Shown here: piece after piece, positions 8,160-16,670 of the stretch
Layout: the number at the start of each line of letters is the position of its first letter
Numbering within the stretch: the stretch's first letter is position 1
From: CAWVSB01 sp036960375
Lineage (GTDB): Bacteria > Pseudomonadota > Gammaproteobacteria > Pseudomonadales > CAWVSB01
Length of the DNA stretch: 64,000 nt
Assembly: GCA_036960375.1 (NCBI GenBank)
Contig: JBALVY010000001.1
Span: forward strand, 1-64,000
Direction: 5' to 3'
Notes under the pieces: model-generated
What the model saw: only the letters and a program-made list of their open reading frames with translations
What the model was told of the DNA's origin: nothing
Databases searched by the model: none
Made by a program: the position numbers and the translations under genes

Positions 8160-8218
8160 AGTGCTAACAAGGCGCTCAAATGCGACCGCATACTGCGGCG
8201 CTTTAGCTTGGCGTTAAT
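8160..8218 (+). other. attC-like integron recombination site
   Basis: The sequence folds as attC sites do. Outer TAAC (8164-8167) pairs with GTTA near 8212. Unpaired central spacers AAGGC and TTGGC follow. Then a box GCTCAAATGCG pairs with CGCTTTAGC, leaving two extrahelical bases on one strand, and a terminal hairpin CCGCA-TAC-TGCGG closes it. It begins 4 nt after the antitoxin stop codon, the standard cassette position. The outer R boxes are imperfect (GTTAATG). No integrase or second site was found, so this is a solitary cassette remnant. Confidence 0.65.
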
Positions 8219-8305
8219 GGGTTCCGCTTTTGGCACACTTCGGACGTAAAAGGATTTCGGTTTTAGTGTCTGCTAATACTTGGGAAGCGGTACTCTAAAC
8301 ACTAT

Positions 8306-8596
8306 TTATACGCCCATTGCCGCAAGAGGCTGAATGTGATGCTCAGGTCTGTGAGAAGAAAGGTCATGAGTTGATTGCAAGTTTAACCAAAACTCAGGCG
8401 AAGTGTTAAGAGCCTCAGAAAGTAGCCAAGCAGTATCAGGAGTAACGCCGCGCTTGCCTCTAACTATTTCGTTAATGCGCTGCACGGGAACTCCAAGGTG
8501 AGTTGCCAATGCCTTTTGAGTCACTTCAAGCGGCTCAAGAAACTCTTTAAGCAGGATTACACCCGGATGTGTTGCAGTTCTATTTGAAGGAATCAT
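8306..8596 (-). CDS. higA: HigA antitoxin (XRE family)
   Basis: 96 aa, typical HigA length. It opens with MIPSNRTATHPGVILLKEFL, the hallmark of the HigA/VapI family, followed by the helix-turn-helix VTQKALATHLGVPVQRINEI and the DTAWLLSEALNTSPEFWLNL segment. It neutralises HigB and represses the operon. It lies 11 nt downstream of higB, the toxin-first arrangement. The orientation is opposite to the neighbouring attC-linked module. Confidence 0.92.
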   Translation of the reverse strand: MIPSNRTATHPGVILLKEFLEPLEVTQKALATHLGVPVQRINEIVRGKRGVTPDTAWLLSEALNTSPEFWLNLQSTHDLSSHRPEHHIQPLAAMGV

Positions 8597-8607
8597 AAGT
8601 CACCTCG

Positions 8608-8901
8608 TTATTGGTGGTAGTCCACAATTTCTACGTCATGAGCAGCATTAGCTTCCCACCGGAAGATGATGCGCCACTGATTGTTTATTCGGATGCTGTG
8701 AAAGCCTTTTAGGTCGCCTCTGAGAGACTCAAGCCTGTTACCAGGCGGCGACTTAAGGTCATCAAGATTTTGTGATGCATTGATGACATCAAGCTTGTAC
8801 AGCGCCATTTCATGCATCTGGTTTGGCAGCTTGCGCGCTTTGCGGCTAGAGATGCCATGAAACAGATCAGAAGTGGCTTTGTCGCCGAATGAAATAATCA
8901 T
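8608..8901 (-). CDS. higB: HigB toxin (RelE superfamily mRNA endonuclease)
   Basis: 97 aa from ATG 8901 (MIISFGDKATSDLFHGISSR). The longer 109-aa reading to 8937 adds a non-conserved leader. Conserved HigB features are visible: ARKLPNQMHEMALYKLDVIN, the DLKSPPGNRLESLRGDLKGF segment, and a basic core ending IRINNQWRIIFRWE with the catalytic-region Arg residues. HigB cleaves mRNA at the ribosome. Paired with higA directly downstream. All key regions look intact, so this module is probably functional. Confidence 0.92.
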   Translation of the reverse strand: MIISFGDKATSDLFHGISSRKARKLPNQMHEMALYKLDVINASQNLDDLKSPPGNRLESLRGDLKGFHSIRINNQWRIIFRWEANAAHDVEIVDYHQ

Positions 8902-9104
8902 AATGCCTACATTAACGGATACACGGTATCCATGCAATACCTATAAGGATGTACCATCGGCGAGAATACTGGAAGGCTCTCTGCGCAGGCCTTTATGCCC
9001 AATGGGTATCTTAGTTTTTTACTCGCTTACCGTTGTGTGACTGATATCATAGGCAGTGCAGTGTATAACTAGCATGATTGTAAAATTAGTCGGAGTTTTA
9101 ACCA

Positions 9105-9908
9105 ATGGCGGTGAAGCGCGATATAGCTTTAATTACTGGTGCCTCGTCAGGCATTGGCGAAGCATTAGCATTAGTTTGTGCGCAACATCAGTATGATTTA
9201 ATTCTGGTGGCTCGCAATCAGCAAAAGTTGGAAACCTTAGCCACACAGCTGAATCAGCAATACGGTGTAGAGGTGTCGGTCAAACCTTGTGATCTTGTGG
9301 TTCCAGGCGCGGTTAAATTGTTAAGTGAAAATCTTCTATCTGAAGGAAAGCAGGTTGACATTTTAATTAATAATGCGGGTGTACTAGAGCATGGCGCATT
9401 TGTGAATATTCCCCCTGATGATCATCAAAATATTGTACAGCTGAACGTGGTCGCGCTTACGGCAATGCTTGCACACCTGCTGCCAGCTATGGTCGCGCGA
9501 GGCAGCGGGCGCGTACTCAATGTTGCATCCTTAGGCGCTTTTCAGCCAATGCCCAGCGTTGCTACTTACGCTGCCACAAAAGCCTTTGTATTGTCGTTAT
9601 CTGAAGCCCTTGCCGAAGAGCTTAAAGGCACCGGCGTAACAGTGACCGCGCTATGCCCAGGTCTTACTGCGACAAATATGATGGCCAGCGCTCAGCAAAA
9701 AAGCAAAGCGCTGAAAAATATACCCAATATAGTCGTAGCAGATGCCTACAGCGTTGCCCAAAAGGGCTTTAGCGGCTGCCTTAAGGGCAAAGCGATTGTG
9801 GTGCCAGGCGCTAAAAACAGGTTTGCCAGTATTGTCTCGCGCGCTACCCCCAAGTGGTTAGTGCGACGGGTAACAGGCTTTTTTGGCAGGGCTACCATTG
9901 CACCATAG
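9105..9908 (+). CDS. Classical short-chain dehydrogenase/reductase
   Basis: 267 aa, cytosolic. The Rossmann motif TGASSGIG is at residues 11-18, NNAG at 89-92, catalytic Ser142, and the YAATK motif with Tyr155 and Lys159. The Arg at position 37 after the second strand suggests NADP preference (inference). The arrangement resembles the DltE/YqjQ-like classical SDRs, whose substrates are mostly unknown. A GGAG ribosome site is 8-12 nt upstream. The OleA-like gene follows 180 bp downstream on the same strand, but this is not the extended SDR (OleD) of the olefin pathway. Confidence 0.9.
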   Translation: MAVKRDIALITGASSGIGEALALVCAQHQYDLILVARNQQKLETLATQLNQQYGVEVSVKPCDLVVPGAVKLLSENLLSEGKQVDILINNAGVLEHGAFVNIPPDDHQNIVQLNVVALTAMLAHLLPAMVARGSGRVLNVASLGAFQPMPSVATYAATKAFVLSLSEALAEELKGTGVTVTALCPGLTATNMMASAQQKSKALKNIPNIVVADAYSVAQKGFSGCLKGKAIVVPGAKNRFASIVSRATPKWLVRRVTGFFGRATIAP

Positions 9909-10090
9909 TCCGCAGGCGGCACAATCGGCCTTGTTCTGGTAGATTTACGCTATAAATCATTATTCACCTTGTGTCTGCCGTTTTTTCTGCCCACAATACT
10001 CAATCCTTAGTACCACTTGCTTAAAGCAAACAAACGGTACTGTCTGTTAGTAAAGCACTGATTAATACCCATTAAATAGAGAACTTCACT

Positions 10091-11107
10091 ATGCCTAGCA
10101 ATGTCGTCATAGAAGCTATTGCCTATGAACTGCCTTCCAACATAATTACGTCACTGAGCATTGAAGAGGAGTTTTCTGCCAACTTAGAAAAATTTGGTAT
10201 TCCGCTAGGCAGCCTAGAGGCGCTCTCTGGCATAAAAGAGCGGCGCGTTTGGGATGCAGGCACACGACCTAGTGATGTCGCTACCCTTGCCGCACAGAAA
10301 GTTATCGATGAATCGGGTATTAACCCTGATGAAATTGGCTGCATCATTAATACATCGGTGAGTAAAGACTATATAGAACCGTCAGTGGCCTGTCTGGTAC
10401 ACGGTAATCTTAAGCTGCCTGCCAGTTGTAGAAATTATGATATCGGCAACGCCTGTCTTGGATTTATAGATGGCATGTCTACAATGATGATGATGATAGA
10501 AACAGGTCAAATAAAATATGGCTTAGTGGTCGATGGAGAAAGCTCTCGAGACCCAATGGAGCCGACTATGGAGCGGTTAAAAGATCCTGACTTAACGATG
10601 GAAACGTTTCGCGACAACTTTGCTACTCTAACTCTTGGGTCTGGCGCTGTAGCGATGATCTTAACGCATAAAGATAATTCTGATTCAAAGCACCTTATCA
10701 ATGGGTCGGCAAGTCTTGCCGATACAGAAAATAATCGTTTGTGCGTTGGCACACACGAAGGCGGTATAACAAAGCCTTCTGAGTTGCTCGTAGCCGGTGT
10801 AGCGTTAGCCGCTAAAGCCTGGAAAATATGCGAACAAGATTTAGATAATTGGAGTGACGAAACCATCGATATTTACATACCTCATCAGGTGAGTATTCCA
10901 CACATCACCAAGCTGTCCCAAGCACTGGGTATGTCGATGGATAAGATATTTTTGAACGTGCAGACGTTAGGTAATATCGGTCCGGCAGCACTACCTATTA
11001 CACTAAAAATGGCTGACGAAGCGGGCAGAATTGCCGCTGGAGATCATGTCTCACTATTGGGTATTGGCAGTGGACTAAATTGCACCGGGATGAGTGTGAC
11101 TTGGTAG
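10091..11107 (+). CDS. OleA-like thiolase-fold 3-oxoacyl synthase
   Basis: 338 aa, the length of OleA. Stretches GIKERRVWDAGTRPSD, INTSVSKDYIEPS and IGNACLGFIDGM, and the end LLGIGSGLNCTGM, closely parallel OleA rather than housekeeping FabH. Candidate catalytic residues are Cys122, His265, Asn295 and Glu96, the last matching the OleA glutamate that FabH lacks. OleA condenses two fatty acyl-CoAs head to head into a beta-keto acid. No oleB, oleC or oleD is in the window, so the product may be a ketone or some other condensation product (inference). Confidence 0.85.
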   Translation: MPSNVVIEAIAYELPSNIITSLSIEEEFSANLEKFGIPLGSLEALSGIKERRVWDAGTRPSDVATLAAQKVIDESGINPDEIGCIINTSVSKDYIEPSVACLVHGNLKLPASCRNYDIGNACLGFIDGMSTMMMMIETGQIKYGLVVDGESSRDPMEPTMERLKDPDLTMETFRDNFATLTLGSGAVAMILTHKDNSDSKHLINGSASLADTENNRLCVGTHEGGITKPSELLVAGVALAAKAWKICEQDLDNWSDETIDIYIPHQVSIPHITKLSQALGMSMDKIFLNVQTLGNIGPAALPITLKMADEAGRIAAGDHVSLLGIGSGLNCTGMSVTW

Positions 11108-11112
11108 AGAAT

Positions 11113-11144
11113 AAAAGGGTAGGCAAAAATGCCTACCCTTTTTT
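11113..11144. terminator. Bidirectional rho-independent terminator
   Basis: The stem AAAAGGGTAGGCA (11113-11125) pairs perfectly with TGCCTACCCTTTT (11130-11142) around a 4-nt loop, with A/T tracts on both sides. It sits between the convergent OleA-like gene and the amidohydrolase gene and should end transcription from both. Confidence 0.9.
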
Positions 11145-11150
11145 ATGGCT

Positions 11151-12932
11151 CTACTTGCGACTATAGACGACATTTCCCTTAAAGATTGTTTTCTGAACTT
11201 CAGTTTTATGAATGTCAGTAACAGGGATCTCCAGCAGGTTGTGATTGAGAATAATCATATCGGCTGATTTACCCGTTTCGATAGAGCCGCTTTCTTCATC
11301 AATCAATAACGACCAAGCCGTATTAATTGTATAAGCTTCAATCACCTCGACCACGGTCATTGCTTGCTCAGGGCTCATTTTCGGCACATCGGGTTTGCCC
11401 GGAGTACCGCGAGTGACGCTAGCCTCCATACCCCACCATGGCCAGAGTACCGCTGCTGGAGCATCGGTATGATTCACTAAGCGCATACCCGCATCCAAGC
11501 GGTCGCGATTGGCGTACATACGCGCCCAGGTTTCTGGCTTTAACACAGGCTTGATATTGCCGACATTATAGCCAACCGGAGCATTCAGTGGTGGCCATAT
11601 GGTGCAGCTCACATCGAGATCCACAAATCGTTGGAAGTCGTCTGGGTGTATCAGGCTGCAGTGATCTATATGATGGCGAAGACGATTGTTACCATTCTTG
11701 GTAATCGTTGATTCGAAACCGTCCAATGTCGCGCGCACTGTGCCATCACCGATGGCGTGCACTTTTACCTGAATGCCTGCCTTGTCAAGCTGAGCAATGT
11801 AGCCCGCAAACTCCGCCGCAGGAACAAGTGGATCAGGGTTGTTGCTTGCCGTTGCTTCATCATCGAATAGTTGATCGCCGGGGAGTGGGGCCTCAACCGC
11901 AGGCGTGCCAGTGCTGGCGTAGCCATCTACCAGCGGCGCCGAAAATGATTCAATTGCGCCATCCATGCCGATCTTTACCGCTTTGTGTCCTGGTAAATCA
12001 TAGTCATTCCACCACTGGAGCAATGTATCTATAGGCGTCAGTTCAGCAGTGCCCAAGTTACCGCCCAAATATAGGGTGATATGCTGGTTCAGTTTGCCTT
12101 CCTGTTTCAGTTCCTGCCACGCCTGTAAATCCTGTTCAAACACGTAGGCGTCACCAGCGGCAGTAATACCCATGGACGATGCCTCATCGAGCAACTTCAT
12201 GTAGGCAATTTTTCGCAACTCCGTGTCGAAGGCGGGCATGGCTTTAAGGAATGGATTCAAGCCACCCTCATATGCGATCCCGGAAAGATCACCATCTTTG
12301 GTGCGACTATAAAAGCTTTCGGGCGTGTCTGGTGTCTCCTTCGAAAGACCGGCCAGCTCCATTGCTTTGGTGTTAAACCATGCCGTGTGGCCACCGGTTT
12401 CGTCTTCGATGAATGCAGGTCTATCCGGGATTAGCTTATCGAGATATTCGCGGGTTAAGGTTTCAGGCGCTAGTGCCGGCATAGTCCAACCGGTGGCAAC
12501 AAACCACTCTCTATCATCAGGGTAGCTCGCGATGCACTCCTTTAGAGCGTCAATGGTTTGCTCTTCAGTGGGCTCATAGAACGTCCCGGGTAGGCCACAA
12601 AATGCCCGTTTAGGCATCACCATTGAAGGGTGAATATGGGTATCACCGATACCTGGCATGGCGAAAGCGCCAGCAAGATCGACAAGTTCCGTAGCCTCGC
12701 CCGTAACAGCAGCAACTTCAGCGCTGGACCCAACGGTGATGAATTTACCATCTTTCATCGCCACCGCTTCAACCCAGGGTTGAGCGTCGTTGACGGTATA
12801 GATGTTACCGTTGGTGTATACCTTGTCGGCATAACTGATCAAATCTTCAGCGTTTGATGTCGGCGGTTCCTGATTGCCACAGCCGACCAGTAAAATTGAA
12901 GCTGCGAGCGCGCTAATTATTTTTCTTTGCAT
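11151..12932 (-). CDS. Exported amidohydrolase lipoprotein, YtcJ family, copy 1
   Basis: 593 aa from ATG 12932, preferred over ATG 12947 because GGAG lies 12 nt upstream of it. The lipobox LVGC lies about 20 residues in. Metal-dependent amidohydrolase features: GDTHIHPSM with the HxH ligand pair, the HAIGDGTVRATLDGF motif typical of YtcJ enzymes, HHIDHCSLI, and NHTDAP near the C-terminus. The family hydrolyses N-acyl, formamide or cyclic amide substrates; the substrate cannot be inferred. It is expected on the periplasmic side of a membrane. A distant paralog lies at 22201-23988. Confidence 0.9.
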   Translation of the reverse strand: MQRKIISALAASILLVGCGNQEPPTSNAEDLISYADKVYTNGNIYTVNDAQPWVEAVAMKDGKFITVGSSAEVAAVTGEATELVDLAGAFAMPGIGDTHIHPSMVMPKRAFCGLPGTFYEPTEEQTIDALKECIASYPDDREWFVATGWTMPALAPETLTREYLDKLIPDRPAFIEDETGGHTAWFNTKAMELAGLSKETPDTPESFYSRTKDGDLSGIAYEGGLNPFLKAMPAFDTELRKIAYMKLLDEASSMGITAAGDAYVFEQDLQAWQELKQEGKLNQHITLYLGGNLGTAELTPIDTLLQWWNDYDLPGHKAVKIGMDGAIESFSAPLVDGYASTGTPAVEAPLPGDQLFDDEATASNNPDPLVPAAEFAGYIAQLDKAGIQVKVHAIGDGTVRATLDGFESTITKNGNNRLRHHIDHCSLIHPDDFQRFVDLDVSCTIWPPLNAPVGYNVGNIKPVLKPETWARMYANRDRLDAGMRLVNHTDAPAAVLWPWWGMEASVTRGTPGKPDVPKMSPEQAMTVVEVIEAYTINTAWSLLIDEESGSIETGKSADMIILNHNLLEIPVTDIHKTEVQKTIFKGNVVYSRK

Positions 12933-13064
12933 GGCTATTTTCTCCATGACATCAATCTTATTTTTTCCGCATGGGTGCGAAAATTTAAGTTTATATCATC
13001 AGTAGGTGCTAGCTATTAATATAGCAGATTTTTCGGTGCGCGAGCAGTATCACTACAGAGGCCA

Positions 13065-13499
13065 CTACACACTACCGTGGTAATCCAGTTTCTTGCGTAG
13101 TGCCGCAAAAAATTGTTGATACAGCTGCGGTGCATTCTCAACCGTTCTACCAGTGCTCATATTTACACGCACGGCATAGCTGCCCTTTTCTCTGGATTTA
13201 ACAAAGACCGTCAACTCGGTTCTCCCGCCAACTTTGGATTTATTGTCGTAGGCGGTTTGCTGATAGGCAGTGAGAACCCCAAGCTCCATATCAAGCTCAC
13301 GAATCCGGAAGTGATAATCCTGCAGAGTACTCACCACCGCCTGTACCAATAACTTGTACTCTACCTGTTCAAAATCCCGCGTCTGGTAATTCCGGGTCTG
13401 CACCTGATTTTCTGTGGCAACAACATAAGGGTCATAGTCTGTTGTACTGCAACCCGCCAGCATTAGAAAAAGGATAAGGGCGCTCAGCTTCGGTATCAT
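13065..13499 (-). CDS. Small lipoprotein, fifth gene of the tandem lipoprotein operon
   Basis: 144 aa with lipobox LAGC (Cys17). The core runs RNYQTRDFEQVEYKLLVQAV, then STLQDYHFRIRELDMELGVL with TAYQ. This R-x-F, then vLQD-x-x-[FY]-x-I, then LGVL-x-A-x pattern recurs in the three preceding genes. Its ATG overlaps the stop of the upstream gene by 4 nt, so translation is coupled. An outer- or inner-membrane lipoprotein of unknown role; last gene of the operon. Confidence 0.85.
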   Translation of the reverse strand: MIPKLSALILFLMLAGCSTTDYDPYVVATENQVQTRNYQTRDFEQVEYKLLVQAVVSTLQDYHFRIRELDMELGVLTAYQQTAYDNKSKVGGRTELTVFVKSREKGSYAVRVNMSTGRTVENAPQLYQQFFAALRKKLDYHGSV

Positions 13500-13954
13500 C
13501 GTAGAACTCCTTGCCGGTAAAGGCTCTTGTCGATATGGGAGAAAAAACTCTGTGAAAAATCTGTCGGGGCGACTGTAATAAACTGTGCCCCTGACATGGG
13601 CGATAAAGCGAGTCTCACCTGAAAGGCACCAGCCACACTACTGACAGCGCGTACGGAAACTGTCAGCGAATAGGCAGAGACACCCGTAAAAGGAGAGAAT
13701 TTATAATGCACAGTCGGGGACGACGAAACTATCGTCAAAGGTTCCGGCTCAGTCTCCGTTATCTGAAAGTTGAGATCCTGAATCACCGAGAGACACGCGC
13801 GGGCCAATTGCATACGGCTGGGGCCGCTGAAGGTTCTGCTATGCAGTGTTTCGTCGGCAAGGTCAGTGGCTTCGAATTGCGTTTGTGCCTGTAGTGTCGA
13901 GCAACTCGCCAGCAGCAATACAGATAATAAATTGGGGGCTAGTCTAATTAACAT
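13496..13954 (-). CDS. Small lipoprotein, fourth gene of the operon
   Basis: 152 aa with lipobox LLASC (Cys18). It shares the family core: LHSRTFSGPSRMQLARACLS, then VIQDLNFQITETEPEPLTIV. The C-terminal half is beta-rich (YSLTVSVRAVSSVAGAFQVR), as in the siblings. It begins 4 nt after the stop of the upstream gene and overlaps the next start by 4 nt. Unknown function; probably acts together with its paralogs. Confidence 0.85.
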   Translation of the reverse strand: MLIRLAPNLLSVLLLASCSTLQAQTQFEATDLADETLHSRTFSGPSRMQLARACLSVIQDLNFQITETEPEPLTIVSSSPTVHYKFSPFTGVSAYSLTVSVRAVSSVAGAFQVRLALSPMSGAQFITVAPTDFSQSFFSHIDKSLYRQGVLR

Positions 13955-13958
13955 TATG

Positions 13959-14402
13959 TTACTCCTGTGCCAGCTCTAAAGATCTGTCGAGCAGCTGCTT
14001 AAGTGCATGTTGCGTTTTTGAATTGACTGGGTAGCTCGAAGCTCGCACCTGAAGTTCATCAGAAGGAAGCCCAGTCACCACCACCGTGATCGTCGCCAAG
14101 GGACAATTGGAGAAATAATCTGTTCGAAATGGTGTAGTGATGGATTGATATCCCCCACGGCCAGCAGAGACCACTCCCAAGCTCTTGCTAGATTCCTGCA
14201 GCGCACAGTCAAGGTCCATTAACACGTCAATGACATGTCCCAACATGGCATCGTAGTCAACGTCACTGAACCGCATGCTCTGGATTTCACGGTCTGCGGC
14301 GAATTCGGACTCATTGGCAAAATAATCGTACGCCGGCGGGGGTGGTGCGACACAACCAACCAAACCCAACAGCAAACCCAGCAACACCATACGAGTACTC
14401 AT
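13959..14402 (-). CDS. Small lipoprotein, third gene of the operon
   Basis: 147 aa with lipobox LVGC (Cys17). The core reads REIQSMRFSDVDYDAMLGHV, then LMDLDCALQESSKSLGVVSA, equivalent to the other members. A TTPFRTDYFSNCPLATITVV region suggests a beta sandwich with one extra Cys. The start overlaps the upstream stop by 4 nt (ATGA), indicating translational coupling. Function unknown. Confidence 0.85.
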   Translation of the reverse strand: MSTRMVLLGLLLGLVGCVAPPPPAYDYFANESEFAADREIQSMRFSDVDYDAMLGHVIDVLMDLDCALQESSKSLGVVSAGRGGYQSITTPFRTDYFSNCPLATITVVVTGLPSDELQVRASSYPVNSKTQHALKQLLDRSLELAQE

Positions 14403-14986
14403 AACTGCGCCTCCTCCAGAAAAACTGACTTATTCAGTTTTTCAAAGAACTCCTGGTTAATCAGTAACAGCTCGGTATGATCGGCAATGACACGCCCGTT
14501 GTCGTAGAGCATATCTCGATCGAGACTCAGCCTGACTCGAGTGGCTCGTGGCTGCTCCCGCGGAACCGGGCTGACCAGCAAGCTCACGTAGATGTGTTGA
14601 GAAACCTGCTCTGGAAGGTCCATCACCACATCCTGGCCAATAAGTAGTGATGCCAGCACAGTGACAGTGACAAGACCTGCCTCGGCAAGAGTATGGTCGA
14701 GTCCAGGCTTGGGCACGTCTGCCACTTTATATGCGTGCAGCAGACCCAATTGGCGATCACCGCCACTGACGCTGTAGCCCATGTCCTGCAAAACGCTAGT
14801 ACTGGCATCCAAAACCGTCGTCAAATCAAGGGTCGAAAATTCCCGCTGCTGCGACGCCAAATCATCAGCCGAGGTAGGGTTAAATTGAAACAGCGGCTCC
14901 ATCTCTAATGGCTTGGTTTGTTGCGCCATGGCCCCAACACATGTCAGTAATAGGGCCGCACAAAAATACCGGCTAGTCTTAATCAT
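14399..14986 (-). CDS. Exported protein, second gene of the lipoprotein operon
   Basis: 195 aa. An ordinary signal peptide ends AMA near residue 21 and carries no lipobox, unlike its siblings. The core SQQREFSTLDLTTVLDASTS, then VLQDMGYSVSGGDRQLGLLH with AYK, places it in the same family. A hydrophobic insert (LVTVTVLASLLIGQDVVMDL) could be a membrane-inserting or buried helix. It probably works in the periplasm with the lipoproteins. Coupled to the next gene by an ATGA overlap. Confidence 0.8.
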   Translation of the reverse strand: MIKTSRYFCAALLLTCVGAMAQQTKPLEMEPLFQFNPTSADDLASQQREFSTLDLTTVLDASTSVLQDMGYSVSGGDRQLGLLHAYKVADVPKPGLDHTLAEAGLVTVTVLASLLIGQDVVMDLPEQVSQHIYVSLLVSPVPREQPRATRVRLSLDRDMLYDNGRVIADHTELLLINQEFFEKLNKSVFLEEAQL

Positions 14987-14998
14987 CAGACTGCACTC

Positions 14999-15442
14999 CT
15001 AGAAACGTGAAGCATGATAGGAATAGTCTCTGACCTGTTTGTTGTCATCAAACTTGATGATGATGGTCAGGGTTTTTTGGGAGCGTCGACTAGCACCGGC
15101 CCCCTGCTGATGAGAAGGCAATACTCCACCGGCGGCGGATCCAGCAACGACGCCAATCATCGAGATCAGACCGGTGCCGCTCTGGGAGTAAGTCACTTCG
15201 GTACCAACCCGGTCATATACCCAGACCTCACGCCGATTGCTGTCCGTGGAGACGATATTGGGGCTTCCCAAAACACCCAGAACATCAGCACCAGACATGC
15301 CAACCTGAATCTCCCGCTGTACCGCTGCCACGGTTAGCTCTGCTTCTTCCTCGGCACCCAGGCTCCTTTGGTGCTGCGCTGCAGTCGTACATCCGGTTAC
15401 CAGGACCACTCCTACCAAGCTGATCAACAGATTTTTAACCAT
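14999..15442 (-). CDS. BamE/SmpA-like lipoprotein, first gene of the operon
   Basis: 147 aa from ATG 15442, preceded by AGGAGAAGGG, rather than the 190-aa reading. Lipobox VTGC (Cys16). Residues 35-75 (VQREIQVGMSGADVLGVLGS, then PNIVSTDSNRREVWVYDR) follow the SmpA/OmlA (BamE) pattern of a Gly-Met/Ser turn, helix and GxP. A Gly/Ala-rich segment (residues 90-115) follows, then a beta strand (TLTIIIKFDD). BamE-like folds recur in envelope lipoproteins that are not part of the Bam complex. The operon head is separated from the next gene by 12 nt. Confidence 0.8.
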   Translation of the reverse strand: MVKNLLISLVGVVLVTGCTTAAQHQRSLGAEEEAELTVAAVQREIQVGMSGADVLGVLGSPNIVSTDSNRREVWVYDRVGTEVTYSQSGTGLISMIGVVAGSAAGGVLPSHQQGAGASRRSQKTLTIIIKFDDNKQVRDYSYHASRF

Positions 15443-15770
15443 ATCCCTTCTCCTCATCAATGCGAAAATCGCGTTTGGGAGAAAGATAGAAACATTCGGC
15501 TTAGCTTGCCTGACGTTTTTCTTATTTTTTCCTGATGCTTTATGATGTAATCGTAGAGAGGCGAGATACATCTATATAACTCTTTGTATTTATTGACCTT
15601 TTCCTTAAATCGTAGAAATATCGTTGGGCCGACATTGACCTTGAATTTGGCATATTTATACAGGTAGATTATTTCTACGCAATAGAGGAAAAGCGGAAAC
15701 CGGTGAATACAGGATTGCATCAAAGCGCAATTAGTGGACGTACCCGCTGCCCTTGGCTAACATCCAAACG

Positions 15771-16586
15771 ATGAATATTCTAAAAAAACTGCCGCTGACA
15801 CTACTGCTGGGAATAGTTGCCCTTTTTGTGGGTCTCAATCTCTGGGGCTTTCTTAGCCTCGGAAGCCTGAACCCTTCCACAGAAGCGATACGAGATGACA
15901 AAGCCAACCAGGTCGTCATGGTATTTGGCGCCACCGGTTCTGTGGGCGATGGCCTGCTCAAGGCCGCAATAGAAGACCCGGATGTTGAAAAAATTCATGT
16001 TGTCACTCGACGTACATCCCCGCGTATCGACGCCGGCGTCGCCTCTGGCAAAGTCGAAATGGATCTCCTGCTGGACTTCACCGACTACTCATCACTGGCA
16101 AATAAACTGGGACAAGTGAATACGGTACTGTGGGGGCTAGGCACATCGTCGCTAAATGTGGATGACGCCACCTACACCCGGATTCACGTCGATTTTCCCG
16201 TGGCCTTTATGAAGGCCTGGCTGGCCACCCGCACCTCTGCCCCCATGTCTTTCCACTTCGTAGCGGGCATGGGTACGGGTGCCGACGAAAATGCCCACTG
16301 GGCACAGGAAAAGGCACGGACCGAGCGCGAACTTGCTGACATGGCGGTGGGGACTGGTCTGCGTACCTTCAGCTATCGCTCGGCATTTGTCCGGCCGACC
16401 AGTGAGCAGGCGAACGTTTTTCACCATCTGCTAGATTGGCTGCTACGGCCTGGCAAGCTGGTGATAACAGCCACTGATCTGGGCGCTGCCATGCTGGAAA
16501 TTAGCGCTAGACCAGAAGAGCTGGCTAATGGAACTCTTATCGACAATGCCGACAGCATTGCTTACGCACAGCTGTATCGAAACTAG
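15771..16586 (+). CDS. Membrane-anchored NAD(P)-binding (atypical SDR) protein
   Basis: 271 aa from ATG 15771 (a TTG start 6 codons earlier is possible). Residues 5-30 form a transmembrane anchor (LPLTLLLGIVALFVGLNLWG). The Rossmann motif VMVFGATGSVGDGLL starts near residue 48, characteristic of NAD(P)H-binding/NmrA-like atypical SDRs. A FHFVAGMGTG segment and the later SYRSAFVRP follow, as in YwnB/HIM-like proteins. The catalytic YxxxK is not obvious. The role is probably redox or regulatory at the membrane; substrate unknown. Confidence 0.8.
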   Translation: MNILKKLPLTLLLGIVALFVGLNLWGFLSLGSLNPSTEAIRDDKANQVVMVFGATGSVGDGLLKAAIEDPDVEKIHVVTRRTSPRIDAGVASGKVEMDLLLDFTDYSSLANKLGQVNTVLWGLGTSSLNVDDATYTRIHVDFPVAFMKAWLATRTSAPMSFHFVAGMGTGADENAHWAQEKARTERELADMAVGTGLRTFSYRSAFVRPTSEQANVFHHLLDWLLRPGKLVITATDLGAAMLEISARPEELANGTLIDNADSIAYAQLYRN

Positions 16587-16641
16587 CGCTTACAAGCCAG
16601 CTTCGCGGGAGCGCAGTAGAGTTATGTGTGGTGAGAAGAAG

Positions 16642-16670
16642 CAATAAGTCGTATCTGACCCCACTTATTG
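16642..16670. terminator. Stem-loop between convergent genes
   Basis: CAATAAGT (16642-16649) pairs perfectly with ACTTATTG (16663-16670) around CGTATCTGACCCC. It overlaps the stop codon of the ABC exporter and lies 56 bp after the SDR-like gene. It could be a bidirectional terminator. The AAGTCGTATCTGACCCC text also has the look of a dispersed intergenic repeat (memory-based impression). Confidence 0.45.

Noticed and set aside
12960..12990. Hairpin CCGCA-TGGG-TGCG flanked by T and A runs
   Set aside because: It could terminate the lipoprotein operon, but on that strand the stem is followed by A rather than T residues. Too short to call.
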